Origin: Chloroflexota bacterium
GTDB lineage: Bacteria; Chloroflexota; Dehalococcoidia; DSTF01; RBG-16-68-14
Assembly: GCA_003228685.1 (NCBI GenBank)
Contig: QIFC01000123.1
Coordinates: 1 to 64,000, forward strand
Length of the DNA stretch: 64,000 bases
Reading direction: 5' to 3'
Part shown: positions 15,738-23,458 of the stretch, in pieces
How the letters are laid out: each line of letters starts with the position of its first letter
Numbering within the stretch: position 1 is the stretch's first letter
The notes under the pieces: model-generated
Told to the model about the DNA's origin: nothing
Seen by the model: the letters and a program-made list of their open reading frames with translations, nothing else
Databases searched by the model: none
Made by a program: the position numbers and the translations under genes

Positions 15738-16406
15738 TTGACAGTGTTAGAGACGCCGGTCGAAAGGTTGGAGACCTTGACCGAGAGTGGAGACGTCCTG
15801 CCACAGGGGCAGTGCCCCACGTGCGGGGCCGACGTACCCGGGGGCTTTCGCTTCTGCGGGCAGTGCGGCCGCGCGCTCGCGGCCACGCTCGCGCCCGTCC
15901 CGGGCGATCTCGTGACGATCTCGTTCGTGGACTTGGAGGGCTTCACATCGTATGCGAGCCGTGTCGATGAGGACGAGGTGCGGCGCCTGATCCGTGGCTT
16001 TCACGGTCTGGTGCGCGAGCAGGTGGGCCGCCATGGCGGGTTCGAAGTGAAGCAGCTTGGCGATGGCTTCATGCTTGCCTTCTCCAACCCCGTCACGGCT
16101 GTCGTCTGCGTCGCGGACATCCAGCGCGCCGTTGTGCCGTGGGCCAAGGACGGCGCCGCTATCCGCGTCAGCGCAGGCCTCAACAGTGGCGACGCCATTC
16201 GCGAAGGCGACGACTTCTTCGGACACACCGTGAACGTAGCGTCGCGCATCACCGACCGCGCCGCCGGGGGCCAAGTGCTCCTCTCGGAGGCGACGCGCGT
16301 CGCCGCGGGGCCCGTCGACGGCCTGCGTTTCGAGGACCGGGGCCGCCGCCGTCTGCGCGGCATCGCCCAGCGCCTGCGTCTGTTCGAACTGGTCTGGTGG
16401 GACTAG
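15738..16406 (+). CDS. Zinc-ribbon class III adenylate/guanylate cyclase
   Basis: Class III nucleotidyl cyclase of 222 residues. After about 20 residues comes a zinc ribbon, CPTCGADVPGG with FCGQCGRAL (two C-x-x-C pairs). The cyclase homology domain follows, with FVDLEGFTSY carrying the first metal-binding Asp, QLGDGFMLAF the second, and FGHTVNVASRI the conserved Asn/Arg of the transition-state site. There is no membrane segment. TTG 15738 is preceded by AGGGAG (15726-15731) and begins the conserved-looking protein; the frame is open upstream through the leader but shows no protein-like conservation. cAMP is the more common product, but substrate choice between ATP and GTP is not readable with confidence. 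Confidence 0.85.
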   Translation: MTVLETPVERLETLTESGDVLPQGQCPTCGADVPGGFRFCGQCGRALAATLAPVPGDLVTISFVDLEGFTSYASRVDEDEVRRLIRGFHGLVREQVGRHGGFEVKQLGDGFMLAFSNPVTAVVCVADIQRAVVPWAKDGAAIRVSAGLNSGDAIREGDDFFGHTVNVASRITDRAAGGQVLLSEATRVAAGPVDGLRFEDRGRRRLRGIAQRLRLFELVWWD

Positions 16407-16414
16407 GCTAGCAG

Positions 16415-16440
16415 GAATCCCCCGAGAAATCGGGGAATTC
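16415..16440. terminator. Bidirectional terminator with GAAA tetraloop
   Basis: CCCCGA-GAAA-TCGGGG (16420-16435) is extended by GAAT/ATTC arms across one mismatch. It lies between the convergent cyclase and GDSL genes, and A/T-rich flanks on both sides suit termination in both directions. Confidence 0.65.
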
Positions 16441-16459
16441 TCGCTGTTCTCACCCGCGG

Positions 16460-17590
16460 TTATTTGCAGCTGTGGCGGAATTGGAGCACGACACCTAGGA
16501 TATCGTTCGCTAGGTCAATCCTGCCGTCTGGCGCTGTCATGTTCCACGGATTGGGCCCTATTGAGGGGCCACGGTCAAAGCGGGGGTCGTAGTCTGTCAC
16601 ATGGAGAATCACGCCAAGGATGTCGTTGGCAAGGTCGACGACGCCGTCAGGTGGTCCGCCACCGGGCCCTGATACATCGTATAGGTCCCAGGGGTTCAGT
16701 GGATCGCGCTCTCCGCCGTCGGCGGCGGACGCGAACAACTCCGTGCCGTCCTGGCAGAGGTCACCATCAGTGTCTGGCATGGTCAGGTCCAACCCCAACT
16801 GGGCCTCCACGAAATCAGCAAGGCCGTCGTTGTCGGAGTCCGGCGGGATGGCGTTGGTGAAGACTTCCGCGAGCATCCGGTGTCCCTCTGTCGACGGGTG
16901 GACGGTGTCGCCGGAAATGAACTCGGAGTCGCGGCCCGAGAAATACGCAGGCACGTCAACGTGGATGGCCCCGTGTTCGGCGATCTCCGACAGGATGATG
17001 CTGTTCATGGCCGCGGTGGTGTCCTTGTTCCAGATGTCGTAGTAGGTCATCACCAGCAGGTGCGTGTCCGGCTCAAGCGCCGCTGTCAACTCCGTCAGAA
17101 TGACGTGGAGGTTGGCCTCGATACCCGCGAGCGCCTGCGCGACCAACTCGTCGCAGGCGGGCGTCGAGTCGACGGCGCAGAGTCTGCCATCTGGGTCGCG
17201 CAACCACAGCCAGTCGTTCGCGCCGATGCCAAGCGTCACGGCCGAGACAGCGCCCGGCGTAGCCTCCGCGAGCAGGGAGAGCGCTTCATCGAGCTGCGGT
17301 TGCGACCGGCCGCTCGGCCAGTCTACGACACGTTCGATGATGCCACGCGACCTCGTGCCGCCGATGCCGAGATTCACGAGGTCATTACCCGTCTGCTCCG
17401 CGAAGATCGTCGCCCACTGCTCCTCGTACGGCACGCAGCAGCCGGAGGCGAGCGAATTCCCCATCACAATGACTTGCGTGGGGGAACCGGCCACGCCAAC
17501 GGAATTCGTCGACGTGCCTACTTGAAGGATAAAGACCGCTATGAAGGCGGCAACGAGCGCTGTTAGCCAGCGCACGGCAACGAGTGGCAT
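16460..17590 (-). CDS. Secreted GDSL/SGNH hydrolase with dockerin-like C-terminus
   Basis: Exported protein of 376 residues. Residues 1-35 are a signal peptide. An SGNH hydrolase domain follows: block I MGNSLASG with Asn replacing the usual Asp before the nucleophile Ser, block III GIGANDW, and block V DTVHPSTEGH with the catalytic Asp/His. Then come calcium-loop repeats of the thrombospondin-3 type (DSDNDGLADF, DTDGDLCQDG) and two copies of a module ending DLANDILGV(I/V)L. The last module resembles a dockerin and is found as a decayed extra copy at 17766-17831. The likely role is ester hydrolysis outside the cell with the C-terminus used for attachment. A good promoter lies upstream on the minus strand. 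Confidence 0.83.
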   Translation of the reverse strand: MPLVAVRWLTALVAAFIAVFILQVGTSTNSVGVAGSPTQVIVMGNSLASGCCVPYEEQWATIFAEQTGNDLVNLGIGGTRSRGIIERVVDWPSGRSQPQLDEALSLLAEATPGAVSAVTLGIGANDWLWLRDPDGRLCAVDSTPACDELVAQALAGIEANLHVILTELTAALEPDTHLLVMTYYDIWNKDTTAAMNSIILSEIAEHGAIHVDVPAYFSGRDSEFISGDTVHPSTEGHRMLAEVFTNAIPPDSDNDGLADFVEAQLGLDLTMPDTDGDLCQDGTELFASAADGGERDPLNPWDLYDVSGPGGGPPDGVVDLANDILGVILHVTDYDPRFDRGPSIGPNPWNMTAPDGRIDLANDILGVVLQFRHSCK

Positions 17591-17639
17591 GGTTCGTCCT
17601 TGAACTATGCGGGGGAGTTTGTAGTTCCCAGTCCAAGAG

Positions 17640-17668
17640 ATAGTACTTGGTCAGGTTCCTTTTTGCAA
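17640..17668 (-). promoter_or_regulatory. Promoter of the GDSL gene
   Basis: On the minus strand TTGCAA (17663-17668), 17-base spacer, TACTAT (17640-17645). Transcription would start near 17633, giving a leader of about 43 bases to ATG 17590. Confidence 0.65.
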
Positions 17669-17765
17669 GCGACTGTTGGGCTTCCGGCAGGCGTTGCTTG
17701 CTGTTCGTTCCGCCCAGCCGGCTGTTGCCCAGGCGCGCAAACAGCACTTCTCGCTGCCCGATGTT

Positions 17766-17831
17766 CTATTGGCAGCTGCGGTTGAACTGCAGGATCACGC
17801 CGAGAATGTCGTTCGACCGCAGCCGGCCAGA
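17766..17831 (-). pseudogene. Remnant of a dockerin-like C-terminal module
   Basis: On the minus strand this stretch reads SGRLRSNDILGVILQFNRSCQ and a stop codon, matching the last residues of the GDSL protein (GRIDLANDILGVVLQFRHSCK and a stop). Upstream in frame the reading is interrupted by a stop at 17850-17852 and shows no further similarity, so only the end of a related gene survives. Confidence 0.65.
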
Positions 17832-17875
17832 TGCGAAGCATTTTCCAAACTAGCCCGGAAGGTTAGCCGTCAGCG

Positions 17876-17980
17876 CTAGAAGCCCGGCAGCGCATCAAAC
17901 AGCGCTAGTACGAAGATCGTGGTCCAGACGACGAACAGCGCGCCGATAATCGCTCGTACAGTAGGACTTTGATCCCGCAT
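17876..17980 (-). CDS. Possible 34-residue membrane peptide
   Basis: A short frame encodes MRDQSPTVRAIIGALF followed by VVWTTIFVLALFDALPGF. It consists of a charged N-terminus and a single hydrophobic segment of about 22 residues with a Pro-Gly-Phe end, a plan typical of small single-span membrane peptides. There is no clear Shine-Dalgarno before ATG 17980 and no neighbour suggests a role. It lies in a stretch of 480 bases between the GDSL and thyX genes that otherwise holds only a gene remnant and hairpins. Confidence 0.35.
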   Translation of the reverse strand: MRDQSPTVRAIIGALFVVWTTIFVLALFDALPGF

Positions 17981-18036
17981 CGGTACAGACGTTAACAGAG
18001 CCCAGCGACCGCGTATGTGATGTGGTGGAGTACGGA

Positions 18037-18066
18037 GGCAGGCGTGTGCCTGCCGCGTAGCGGCAG
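18037..18066. terminator. Overlapping double hairpin after thyX
   Basis: GGCAGGC-GTGT-GCCTGCC (18037-18054) overlaps CTGCCGC-GTA-GCGGCAG (18050-18066). The shared bases 18050-18054 make the two stems mutually exclusive. It sits just past the thyX stop codon, consistent with termination on the minus strand. Confidence 0.5.
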
Positions 18067-18068
18067 CC

Positions 18069-18890
18069 CTAGGCCACGCCGGAGTCTTCCTTCTCGATGA
18101 TCTTGTAGTCGGCGTCGTCCAGAGGGATCAGCTCGCCTTTACGGTAGGAGTTGAACAGCTCGAACATATCGCGTTTGTGCGGGCGCTTCTTGCCAATGGG
18201 ACATGCTTCCCAGGCCTCGTAGTCCTCGTCGCAGTAGCCCCAGCGTCGCTCCCCGCACTTCGGCTGGAGGTACATCCCTATCTCGGGGAAGCTGCGGTTC
18301 ACCTCGGCGCGCATGAGCGACGCAACTTTGCGGAACTCCCACTGGGCGCGCGTGCAGAGCCGCAGGTCGCAGATGTGCAGTAGCTCCTGAAAATTGACGA
18401 GCACCTTGAAGTTCGTGCCGGTAGCGTTCGGCAGAAGGAAACGGGCGTCTTCGGCCGGCACGCCGGCGTCCAGCATCTCTTGGTACAGTTCTCCCAGCTT
18501 TTCGAAGGCGGCCTCCATCTTCTCTTCCTTGCCGGCCTTTTTGACCGACTGGGGAATGGTGTAAGGGAAAGTGGCGTTCTTGAACTTGACGTAGCGCTGG
18601 CTCTGCTGCTCGAAGCTGATACCGACGCGGTGCCGCACGAACTGGTGGCTGAACGTCCGTGTCACGCCGGAGATGCCGAACTCGAACCAGATCTGCTCCA
18701 GCGGCGACGCGTGGCCCGTCTGGAGCCGGCGCTCGATGAAGTCCGTCATCTTCTCGCGAGAGATGCGGCCGTCCTCGATCCGCTCGTCGATCTGCATCGG
18801 CGTGAGCGAGGAGTAGGCCGTCCGGTAGCCGGTGTAGAGCGAGCGGATAGGGTCGTGCGTGTGGTCCAGCAGCTTGACCTTGATGGGCAT
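18069..18890 (-). CDS. thyX: FAD-dependent thymidylate synthase
   Basis: ThyX makes dTMP from dUMP with methylene-tetrahydrofolate, FAD and NADPH, replacing the unrelated ThyA. The 273-residue product carries the ThyX signature RHRVGISFEQQSQRYVKF (R-H-R-x(7)-S family motif), preceded by GHASPLEQIWFEFGISG and followed by FQELLHICDLRLCTRAQWE. A Cys/His-rich C-terminal region (CGERRWGYCDEDYEAWEACPIGKK) is longer than in the Thermotoga enzyme and occurs in several ThyX subgroups. A minus-strand TACAAT (18900-18905) just before the start suggests a nearly leaderless mRNA. ATG 18890 begins the conserved MPIKVKLLDHT. Confidence 0.95.
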   Translation of the reverse strand: MPIKVKLLDHTHDPIRSLYTGYRTAYSSLTPMQIDERIEDGRISREKMTDFIERRLQTGHASPLEQIWFEFGISGVTRTFSHQFVRHRVGISFEQQSQRYVKFKNATFPYTIPQSVKKAGKEEKMEAAFEKLGELYQEMLDAGVPAEDARFLLPNATGTNFKVLVNFQELLHICDLRLCTRAQWEFRKVASLMRAEVNRSFPEIGMYLQPKCGERRWGYCDEDYEAWEACPIGKKRPHKRDMFELFNSYRKGELIPLDDADYKIIEKEDSGVA

Positions 18891-18956
18891 GGCAAGGTCA
18901 TTGTATCGCTCGCGGGCCCGCGTGGCTTGCCGTTACGTCGACTGCGCGAAGATTGG

Positions 18957-19694
18957 CTAGGCGACCGCGGCGAACGCGGCTCCCTGCCAGAGGAGGACGA
19001 TCAGCCCGCCGGCCGAGATGAACGGCGCGTAGGGGATCGGCTCGCCCTTCCGGCGCAGGCCGGTCACAAGCAGCAGGGCGGCGATCAGCCCGCCGCTGAA
19101 CGCCATGATCAACATCGCTGCCGGGGCGAGCGTGAACCCGATCGCGAGCCCAACGAAGGCTGCGAGCTTCACGTCACCCATACCCATGCCGATGCCGCCG
19201 GTGAACAGCGCGGGCAGCAGCAGCACGCTCCCGGTCAACGCCCCGCCGGCCAGCACTTCCCAGACGTTCGCGTTGGGCATCAGCGCGCCGACGACGATCG
19301 CGCCGATGATCGCCGGATACGTGATGACGTTCGGGACGCGATACGCGAGCAGGTCCGTGCCGGCGCAGGCCACGAATACGCAGATGTAGACGGAGACGAG
19401 CGCCAGCTCCGCAGGTTCGTCAAAGCGGACGGCGGCGATGGCGAAGAGCCCGGCCGTTGCGCCCATCACGACCAGCCGGCGTGGCCACTGCGCGCCGGCC
19501 GATGTGACGACGAGCGAACCGCGCTCCGCCGCCAGCGCCGGCGTCGGCATGACCTCTTCGTCGCCGTCGCTGCCATCATCGGGCGGTACCGCGAGGCGGA
19601 CGATCAGAACGTCGAGCGCAACCCCGACTACGAGACCCACCAGCGCGAAGGAGAGTACAAGCATTCTATCGAGATCATCGACCGCCAGCCCCAA
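18957..19694 (-). CDS. Type IV prepilin peptidase (A24 family), zinc domain lost
   Basis: Membrane aspartyl protease of 245 residues that would cleave type IV prepilin-like leader peptides. The catalytic motifs are CAGTDLLAYRVPNVIT (first Asp) and GMGMGDVKLAAF (second Asp in GMGDVK). About seven hydrophobic segments are visible. The N-terminal segment LVGLVVGVALDVLIVRLAVP resembles the start of PilD methyltransferase domains, but the cytoplasmic CxxC zinc pairs that normally follow are absent and are replaced by about 30 Asp/Pro-rich residues. The enzyme may therefore cleave but not N-methylate, as in shorter CpaA/TadV-like peptidases. No pilin genes are in the window. Confidence 0.85.
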   Translation of the reverse strand: MGLAVDDLDRMLVLSFALVGLVVGVALDVLIVRLAVPPDDGSDGDEEVMPTPALAAERGSLVVTSAGAQWPRRLVVMGATAGLFAIAAVRFDEPAELALVSVYICVFVACAGTDLLAYRVPNVITYPAIIGAIVVGALMPNANVWEVLAGGALTGSVLLLPALFTGGIGMGMGDVKLAAFVGLAIGFTLAPAAMLIMAFSGGLIAALLLVTGLRRKGEPIPYAPFISAGGLIVLLWQGAAFAAVA

Positions 19695-19764
19695 CCGCGA
19701 CAGGCGCCGCGAGGGGCGCCTTGTCTGGCCAGATACGCCGGAGTAGGCTGGAAACCGGTCGAAT

Positions 19765-20331
19765 ATGGCTATCAGAGATGGAGATCACCACCGAAAGCAC
19801 GCCGGGCCAATGGTCGTGGCGCTCGCTGTCTTTTCCGTTCTGATGCTGGTGTTCGTCGCGTGCGGGATCGGCTTTGGTGAGGAACCCGCAGAGACGGAAT
19901 TGCTGAAGGAGATTACAATCGAGGGACCTGTCATATCTGGGCAGGCCATCACCATGCGGCTTGACTATGCCCAACAGTACCCAACCAAAGTGGAGATCAA
20001 GTGCGACCTGCTCGCCGGAAACGATCTGCCGACTGCGACGCCGGCAGCCACCGAGACCGTCTGGCCGCCGCTACTGCGCATGACGCCTGAGCCCACGCTC
20101 CCCAAGATCCCGCGAGTGCGGCCAACGCCGAAGAACAAGGTCTTGGAGATATTCGGGACGACGCTCCAGCCGCACCAGGGAGGCGGGCCGACAACCACGG
20201 CGACACCTGAGTTAGGCTCGCTCGAACGTCGATTTGTGGCCCCCGAGCCCGGCGACTACGTCGTCTGGTGCTACACGCCCCTCGATCAAAACAACGCGAT
20301 CTTCCAGGAGTTGACGGTCCTGCCTGAGTAG
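19765..20331 (+). CDS. Probable lipoprotein of unknown function
   Basis: Protein of 188 residues that I do not recognise. A hydrophobic segment at about residues 15-33 ends in FVACG, a plausible lipobox. The mature part begins with acidic residues, contains a Thr/Pro/Lys-rich middle and ends with FVAPEPGDYVVWCYTPL, which looks like the end of a beta-sandwich. Two Cys (IKCDLL and VWCYT) could pair. The start at ATG 19765 leaves a longer-than-usual n-region of 14 residues with His and Lys; a later ATG, the M of GPMVVALAVF, would give a more ordinary signal. It lies divergent to the prepilin peptidase gene and just before the UbiA gene. Confidence 0.6.
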   Translation: MAIRDGDHHRKHAGPMVVALAVFSVLMLVFVACGIGFGEEPAETELLKEITIEGPVISGQAITMRLDYAQQYPTKVEIKCDLLAGNDLPTATPAATETVWPPLLRMTPEPTLPKIPRVRPTPKNKVLEIFGTTLQPHQGGGPTTTATPELGSLERRFVAPEPGDYVVWCYTPLDQNNAIFQELTVLPE

Positions 20332-20341
20332 CCGCGCCCGG

Positions 20342-20369
20342 TTGACCCCATTCGCGGAACCGCTATGAT
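20342..20369 (+). promoter_or_regulatory. Promoter giving a leaderless UbiA transcript
   Basis: TTGACC (20342-20347), 16-base spacer, TATGAT (20364-20369). Start of transcription is expected at about 20376-20379, coinciding with ATG 20379. Confidence 0.65.
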
Positions 20370-20378
20370 CCAGGGGAC

Positions 20379-21377
20379 ATGCCGGAAGAGCAGCGTGAGC
20401 TGCAGGCCCAATCCACGGCACCAGCCGGCGCGTTAGGCGACGCAGTTCAACCAACCGCTCAGTCACAGACCCTCGCCAGTCATCTCCTCGCCGTCCTTCG
20501 GGCGGCACGTCCTCGTCAGTGGCCGAAGAACTTGATCGTCTTCATGGCCTTCCTCTTTTCGATCGATGACAAGTGGCAGCTCTCCGACCCGTCGTCCTGG
20601 TTGGACCTGCTCGGCTGGACCATGCTTACGTTCGTGTTGTTCTGCCTGGTCTCAAGCGCCGACTACCTCGTGAACGACGTGGTCGACCGCGAGAGCGACC
20701 GGCAGCATCCGCGGAAGCGCAAACGTCCCATCGCCGCCGGCCAGCTTTCGGTCCGCGCGGCCCTGATCTGGGCTGTCGCGCTCGCGGCCCTTGCGATTGG
20801 GGGCGGGTTCGCGATCACGTGGTCCGTGGGCGCGGTGATTTCAGGCTACCTCGCGCTGATGATCGCTTATACGTTCTGGCTGAAACACATCGTGCTCCTG
20901 GACATGATGGTGATCGGCGCTGGCTTCGTGCTGCGCGCGATGGCCGGGGGACTCGCGATCGACGTGCCGATCTCGCCGTGGCTGTACGTGGTAACCGCGC
21001 TGGGCGCGCTCTTCCTCGTCATCAACAAGCGCCGCGCCGAGATCACGCTCCTCAAGGAAGGTTCTGGTAGCCACCGTCCGATCTTGGAGGAGTACTCGCC
21101 GGAGTTGTTGGGCCAGATCGGTGCGCTCGTGACAGCATCAACGCTGATTGCGTACGGCCTCTACACGTTCACCGCCGAAAATCTGCCCGACAACAACTCG
21201 ATGATGCTGACGATCCCGTTCGTCCTGTATGGCCTGCTGCGCTACCTCTACCTGGTGGACAAACATGATGAGGGCGGCAGCCCCGAAGAGGTGCTCCTGC
21301 GAGACCGGCCGCTGCAGGCGGACATCCTGCTCTGGGTCGCGACAGCCGCGACCGTACTGGTGGTCTTCAGAGACTAG
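20379..21377 (+). CDS. UbiA-family prenyltransferase (DPPR synthase-like)
   Basis: Polytopic membrane enzyme of 332 residues in the UbiA superfamily. An N-terminal polar tail of about 35 residues precedes RAARPRQWPKNLIVF, then NDVVDRESDRQHPRKRKRPI supplies the first Asp-rich Mg-diphosphate motif, and ITLLKEG with INKRRAEI lies in the second motif region. The RQW-KN opening and the NDVVD-x-x-x-D-x-x-HP-x-K-x-RPI pattern match 5-phospho-alpha-ribosyl-1-phosphate:decaprenyl-phosphate transferase (DPPR synthase), which makes the arabinose/ribose lipid donor in mycobacteria. This suggests pentose-containing surface glycans, which fits the membrane glycosyltransferases elsewhere in the window. Its stop codon overlaps that of the convergent signal peptidase gene. 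Confidence 0.85.
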   Translation: MPEEQRELQAQSTAPAGALGDAVQPTAQSQTLASHLLAVLRAARPRQWPKNLIVFMAFLFSIDDKWQLSDPSSWLDLLGWTMLTFVLFCLVSSADYLVNDVVDRESDRQHPRKRKRPIAAGQLSVRAALIWAVALAALAIGGGFAITWSVGAVISGYLALMIAYTFWLKHIVLLDMMVIGAGFVLRAMAGGLAIDVPISPWLYVVTALGALFLVINKRRAEITLLKEGSGSHRPILEEYSPELLGQIGALVTASTLIAYGLYTFTAENLPDNNSMMLTIPFVLYGLLRYLYLVDKHDEGGSPEEVLLRDRPLQADILLWVATAATVLVVFRD

Positions 21378-22492
21378 CCGCCGGGGCAGAGAATAGGTTC
21401 CACGTCCTCGAACGGCTCCGGTAGAGGATCAGGTTCCATTGGCGTGACGGACGTGTTATCCACCAGGCCGAACGCCGTTCTGGGCCAGTAGATCAGCCAG
21501 GCCTGTCCGATCACGTTCTCCTTGGGGAGCGGGCCCCACTGATGCGAATCGGAGCTGTTGTTTCGATTATCTCCCAGTACGAAGTAGTGATCGGGCGGGA
21601 CCGTCTCCGGGCCGTAGGTATAGCGGGGTTTCTCCTTGATGTATGGCTCATCGAGCGGAAGACCGTCGATGAACACCGTGCAATCGCGTACCTCCACCGT
21701 TTCGCCGGGCATCCCGATGATGCGTTTAATGAAGTCCCGCTCGGGCGCGTCTTCGGGAACCGTGGGCGACCTGAAGACGATGACGTCTCCGCGCTTAGGA
21801 CCCCGGAAGAGGTAGCGTGTGGGGTCTTCCCCCGGCTCGACGAATGGGACGAACTTGCTCACAGTGTCCAGGTTGATCTCCCAGTAGAGCGATTTGTTGA
21901 CGAGAACGTACCACTGATTCTCGAACGTCGGGTTCATGCTGCTGCCTTCGACCTGGAAGTTCTGGACCACGGCGCGGACCATCAGAAAGATCAGGAGTGC
22001 CAGGATGATCGTCTCAGCGATCTCTCGGAGGCCGCGTCCTATCGGGCGAAAGACCGAGCGTTGTGGGGGCGCCGTGGCGGCCGCGGGGCCGCCGAAGAGC
22101 CGTTCGGTGCTGGCGGGTGGCGAGTAGTGCGGCACACCCGTCGTGCCCGGCGCTTCCCGCACTGGCGGTTCAGCCGGTGGCGGCGTCGTGTGCATGCGGA
22201 CGGGGATCGGGCGTGGTAGCGGACGTTCGGGCCCAGGCGTTCGCGTAGGGGTAGGCGTGGGCGTCGTAGGCTGCTGGCCTTCGGGCGCTTCTGAGCGGGT
22301 GTCAGAAGTTGCAGGCGGCGAGCTGTTCGTGCTCGGCTCCAGCGGGCCGAACGGCCCGGTTGGCGCTGCGGAATCTCTGCTGCCGGGCGTGCCGGCCGGG
22401 CCGCGCTTAGCAGGCTCCTCCCGCTCTGGCAGCGGCGGTTCTGGCCGCTTGTCTGTGGGCGGCGGGGAATCGATTGGGGGAACTTCCGGCAT
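21374..22492 (-). CDS. lepB: Signal peptidase I with long Pro-rich N-terminus
   Basis: Type I signal peptidase of 372 residues, roughly twice the minimal size. Residues 1-155 are a Pro/Thr/Ser/Arg-rich, probably disordered cytoplasmic region. A single transmembrane segment follows (ETIILALLIFLMVRAVV), then the catalytic domain with VEGSSMNPTF (nucleophile Ser), RDFIKRIIGMPGE (general-base Lys) and VLGDNRNNSSDSHQWG (box E). The enzyme would remove signal peptides from the many exported proteins in this window. The gene is convergent with the UbiA gene; their stop codons share bases in the tetramer CTAG at 21374-21377. The long N-terminus may bind partners or may just be a low-complexity extension. 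Confidence 0.93.
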   Translation of the reverse strand: MPEVPPIDSPPPTDKRPEPPLPEREEPAKRGPAGTPGSRDSAAPTGPFGPLEPSTNSSPPATSDTRSEAPEGQQPTTPTPTPTRTPGPERPLPRPIPVRMHTTPPPAEPPVREAPGTTGVPHYSPPASTERLFGGPAAATAPPQRSVFRPIGRGLREIAETIILALLIFLMVRAVVQNFQVEGSSMNPTFENQWYVLVNKSLYWEINLDTVSKFVPFVEPGEDPTRYLFRGPKRGDVIVFRSPTVPEDAPERDFIKRIIGMPGETVEVRDCTVFIDGLPLDEPYIKEKPRYTYGPETVPPDHYFVLGDNRNNSSDSHQWGPLPKENVIGQAWLIYWPRTAFGLVDNTSVTPMEPDPLPEPFEDVEPILCPGG

Positions 22493-22601
22493 AGCTGGTG
22501 CGTCTTAAGTGTATAACATGGTAACTCTTGGGCCTTATAGAAGTGTCTCAAGGATGTTTCGGCCAGGCTGTGATCGCTGGCCAGAGTAGGGAGGACGAAA
22601 A

Positions 22602-23330
22602 ATGAAGAGCAAAGCACTAGTCCTGATCGCGCTGTTGGCCGTGGGCCTGTTGGCGCTGGCGTGTACGGAGACCACCGTCTTGCCGTCGGATCGCGATCAG
22701 AATCCGGGCATCAGCGTCAGCGGCATCGGTTCCGTATTTGGCGAGCCGGACGTTGCGGTATTGACGCTGGGCGTCGAGGCGCAGGCGGACAGCGTCGGCG
22801 AAGCGCGAGCGATGGCGGCGGAAGCAATGGACGCGATGATCGCGTCGCTGAAGGCTGCTGGCGTGGAAGACAGCGACATCCAGACGAGCCGGTTCTCCGT
22901 TGAGCCGCGCTACAACTTTCGCGACGGCGAGCAGGAGCTGATCGGCTTCTTCGTCCAAAACCTCGTGACCGTGAAGATTCGCAATATCGACGAGACGGGG
23001 ACGTTGATCGACGATGTGGTGGAAGCGGGCGGCGACCTGACACGAGTGCAGAACCTGCGGTTCACGATCGACGACCCAGAAGAGCTGCAGCAGGAGGCGC
23101 GACGGCTCGCGATGGAAAACGCCAAGAGCAAGGCAGAGACGCTAGCCACCGCCGGGGGCGTCGAACTGGGCGCGCCTCGCTCCATCTCCGAAAACGTCAC
23201 ACGCAGCCCGGCCCCGTTCGGAGAGCGCGCGTTTCTCGCCGATCTTGACGCCGTAGGCGCAAGCACGGCGATTGAAATCGGTGAGCTAGAGGTGCAGATA
23301 CAGGTGCAGGTAGTCTACGGACTGGACTAA
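22602..23330 (+). CDS. SIMPL-domain (DUF541) lipoprotein
   Basis: Lipoprotein of 242 residues. The signal ends with LLALACTET, a good lipobox with Cys at about residue 21. The rest is a SIMPL/DUF541 domain, beginning ISVSGIGSVFGEPDVAVLTLGVEAQA and containing NFRDGEQELIGFFVQNLVTVKI, DLTRVQNLRFTIDDPE, and the helix ARRLAMENAKSKAETLA. The C-terminal strand is EIGELEVQIQVQVVYGL. SIMPL proteins occur in cell envelopes of many bacteria; their molecular function is not settled. The gene is followed by the rpsU promoter, so it is probably a single-gene unit. Confidence 0.88.
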   Translation: MKSKALVLIALLAVGLLALACTETTVLPSDRDQNPGISVSGIGSVFGEPDVAVLTLGVEAQADSVGEARAMAAEAMDAMIASLKAAGVEDSDIQTSRFSVEPRYNFRDGEQELIGFFVQNLVTVKIRNIDETGTLIDDVVEAGGDLTRVQNLRFTIDDPEELQQEARRLAMENAKSKAETLATAGGVELGAPRSISENVTRSPAPFGERAFLADLDAVGASTAIEIGELEVQIQVQVVYGLD

Positions 23331-23388
23331 CAACCCCTGACGTGGACAGTGCTGGGCGTCCGTTGATGTTACGTAGCGGACGCTCAGC

Positions 23389-23417
23389 TTGCTCAATCGC
23401 TCTTGCGCGAGTAGACT
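23389..23417 (+). promoter_or_regulatory. Promoter of rpsU
   Basis: TTGCTC (23389-23394), 17-base spacer, TAGACT (23412-23417). A GCTCTTGCGCGAG partial palindrome lies in the spacer. Transcription would start near 23424. Confidence 0.65.
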
Positions 23418-23458
23418 CTAAGAGTTCCGTAATAGCTTGAGCAGGAGGAGAGTGTAGT

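Noticed and set aside
18480-19880. Open frame of 466 codons on the plus strand
   Set aside because: It runs antisense through thyX and the prepilin peptidase gene, has Arg/Asp/Gln-rich composition typical of shadow frames in GC-rich DNA, and shows no domain.
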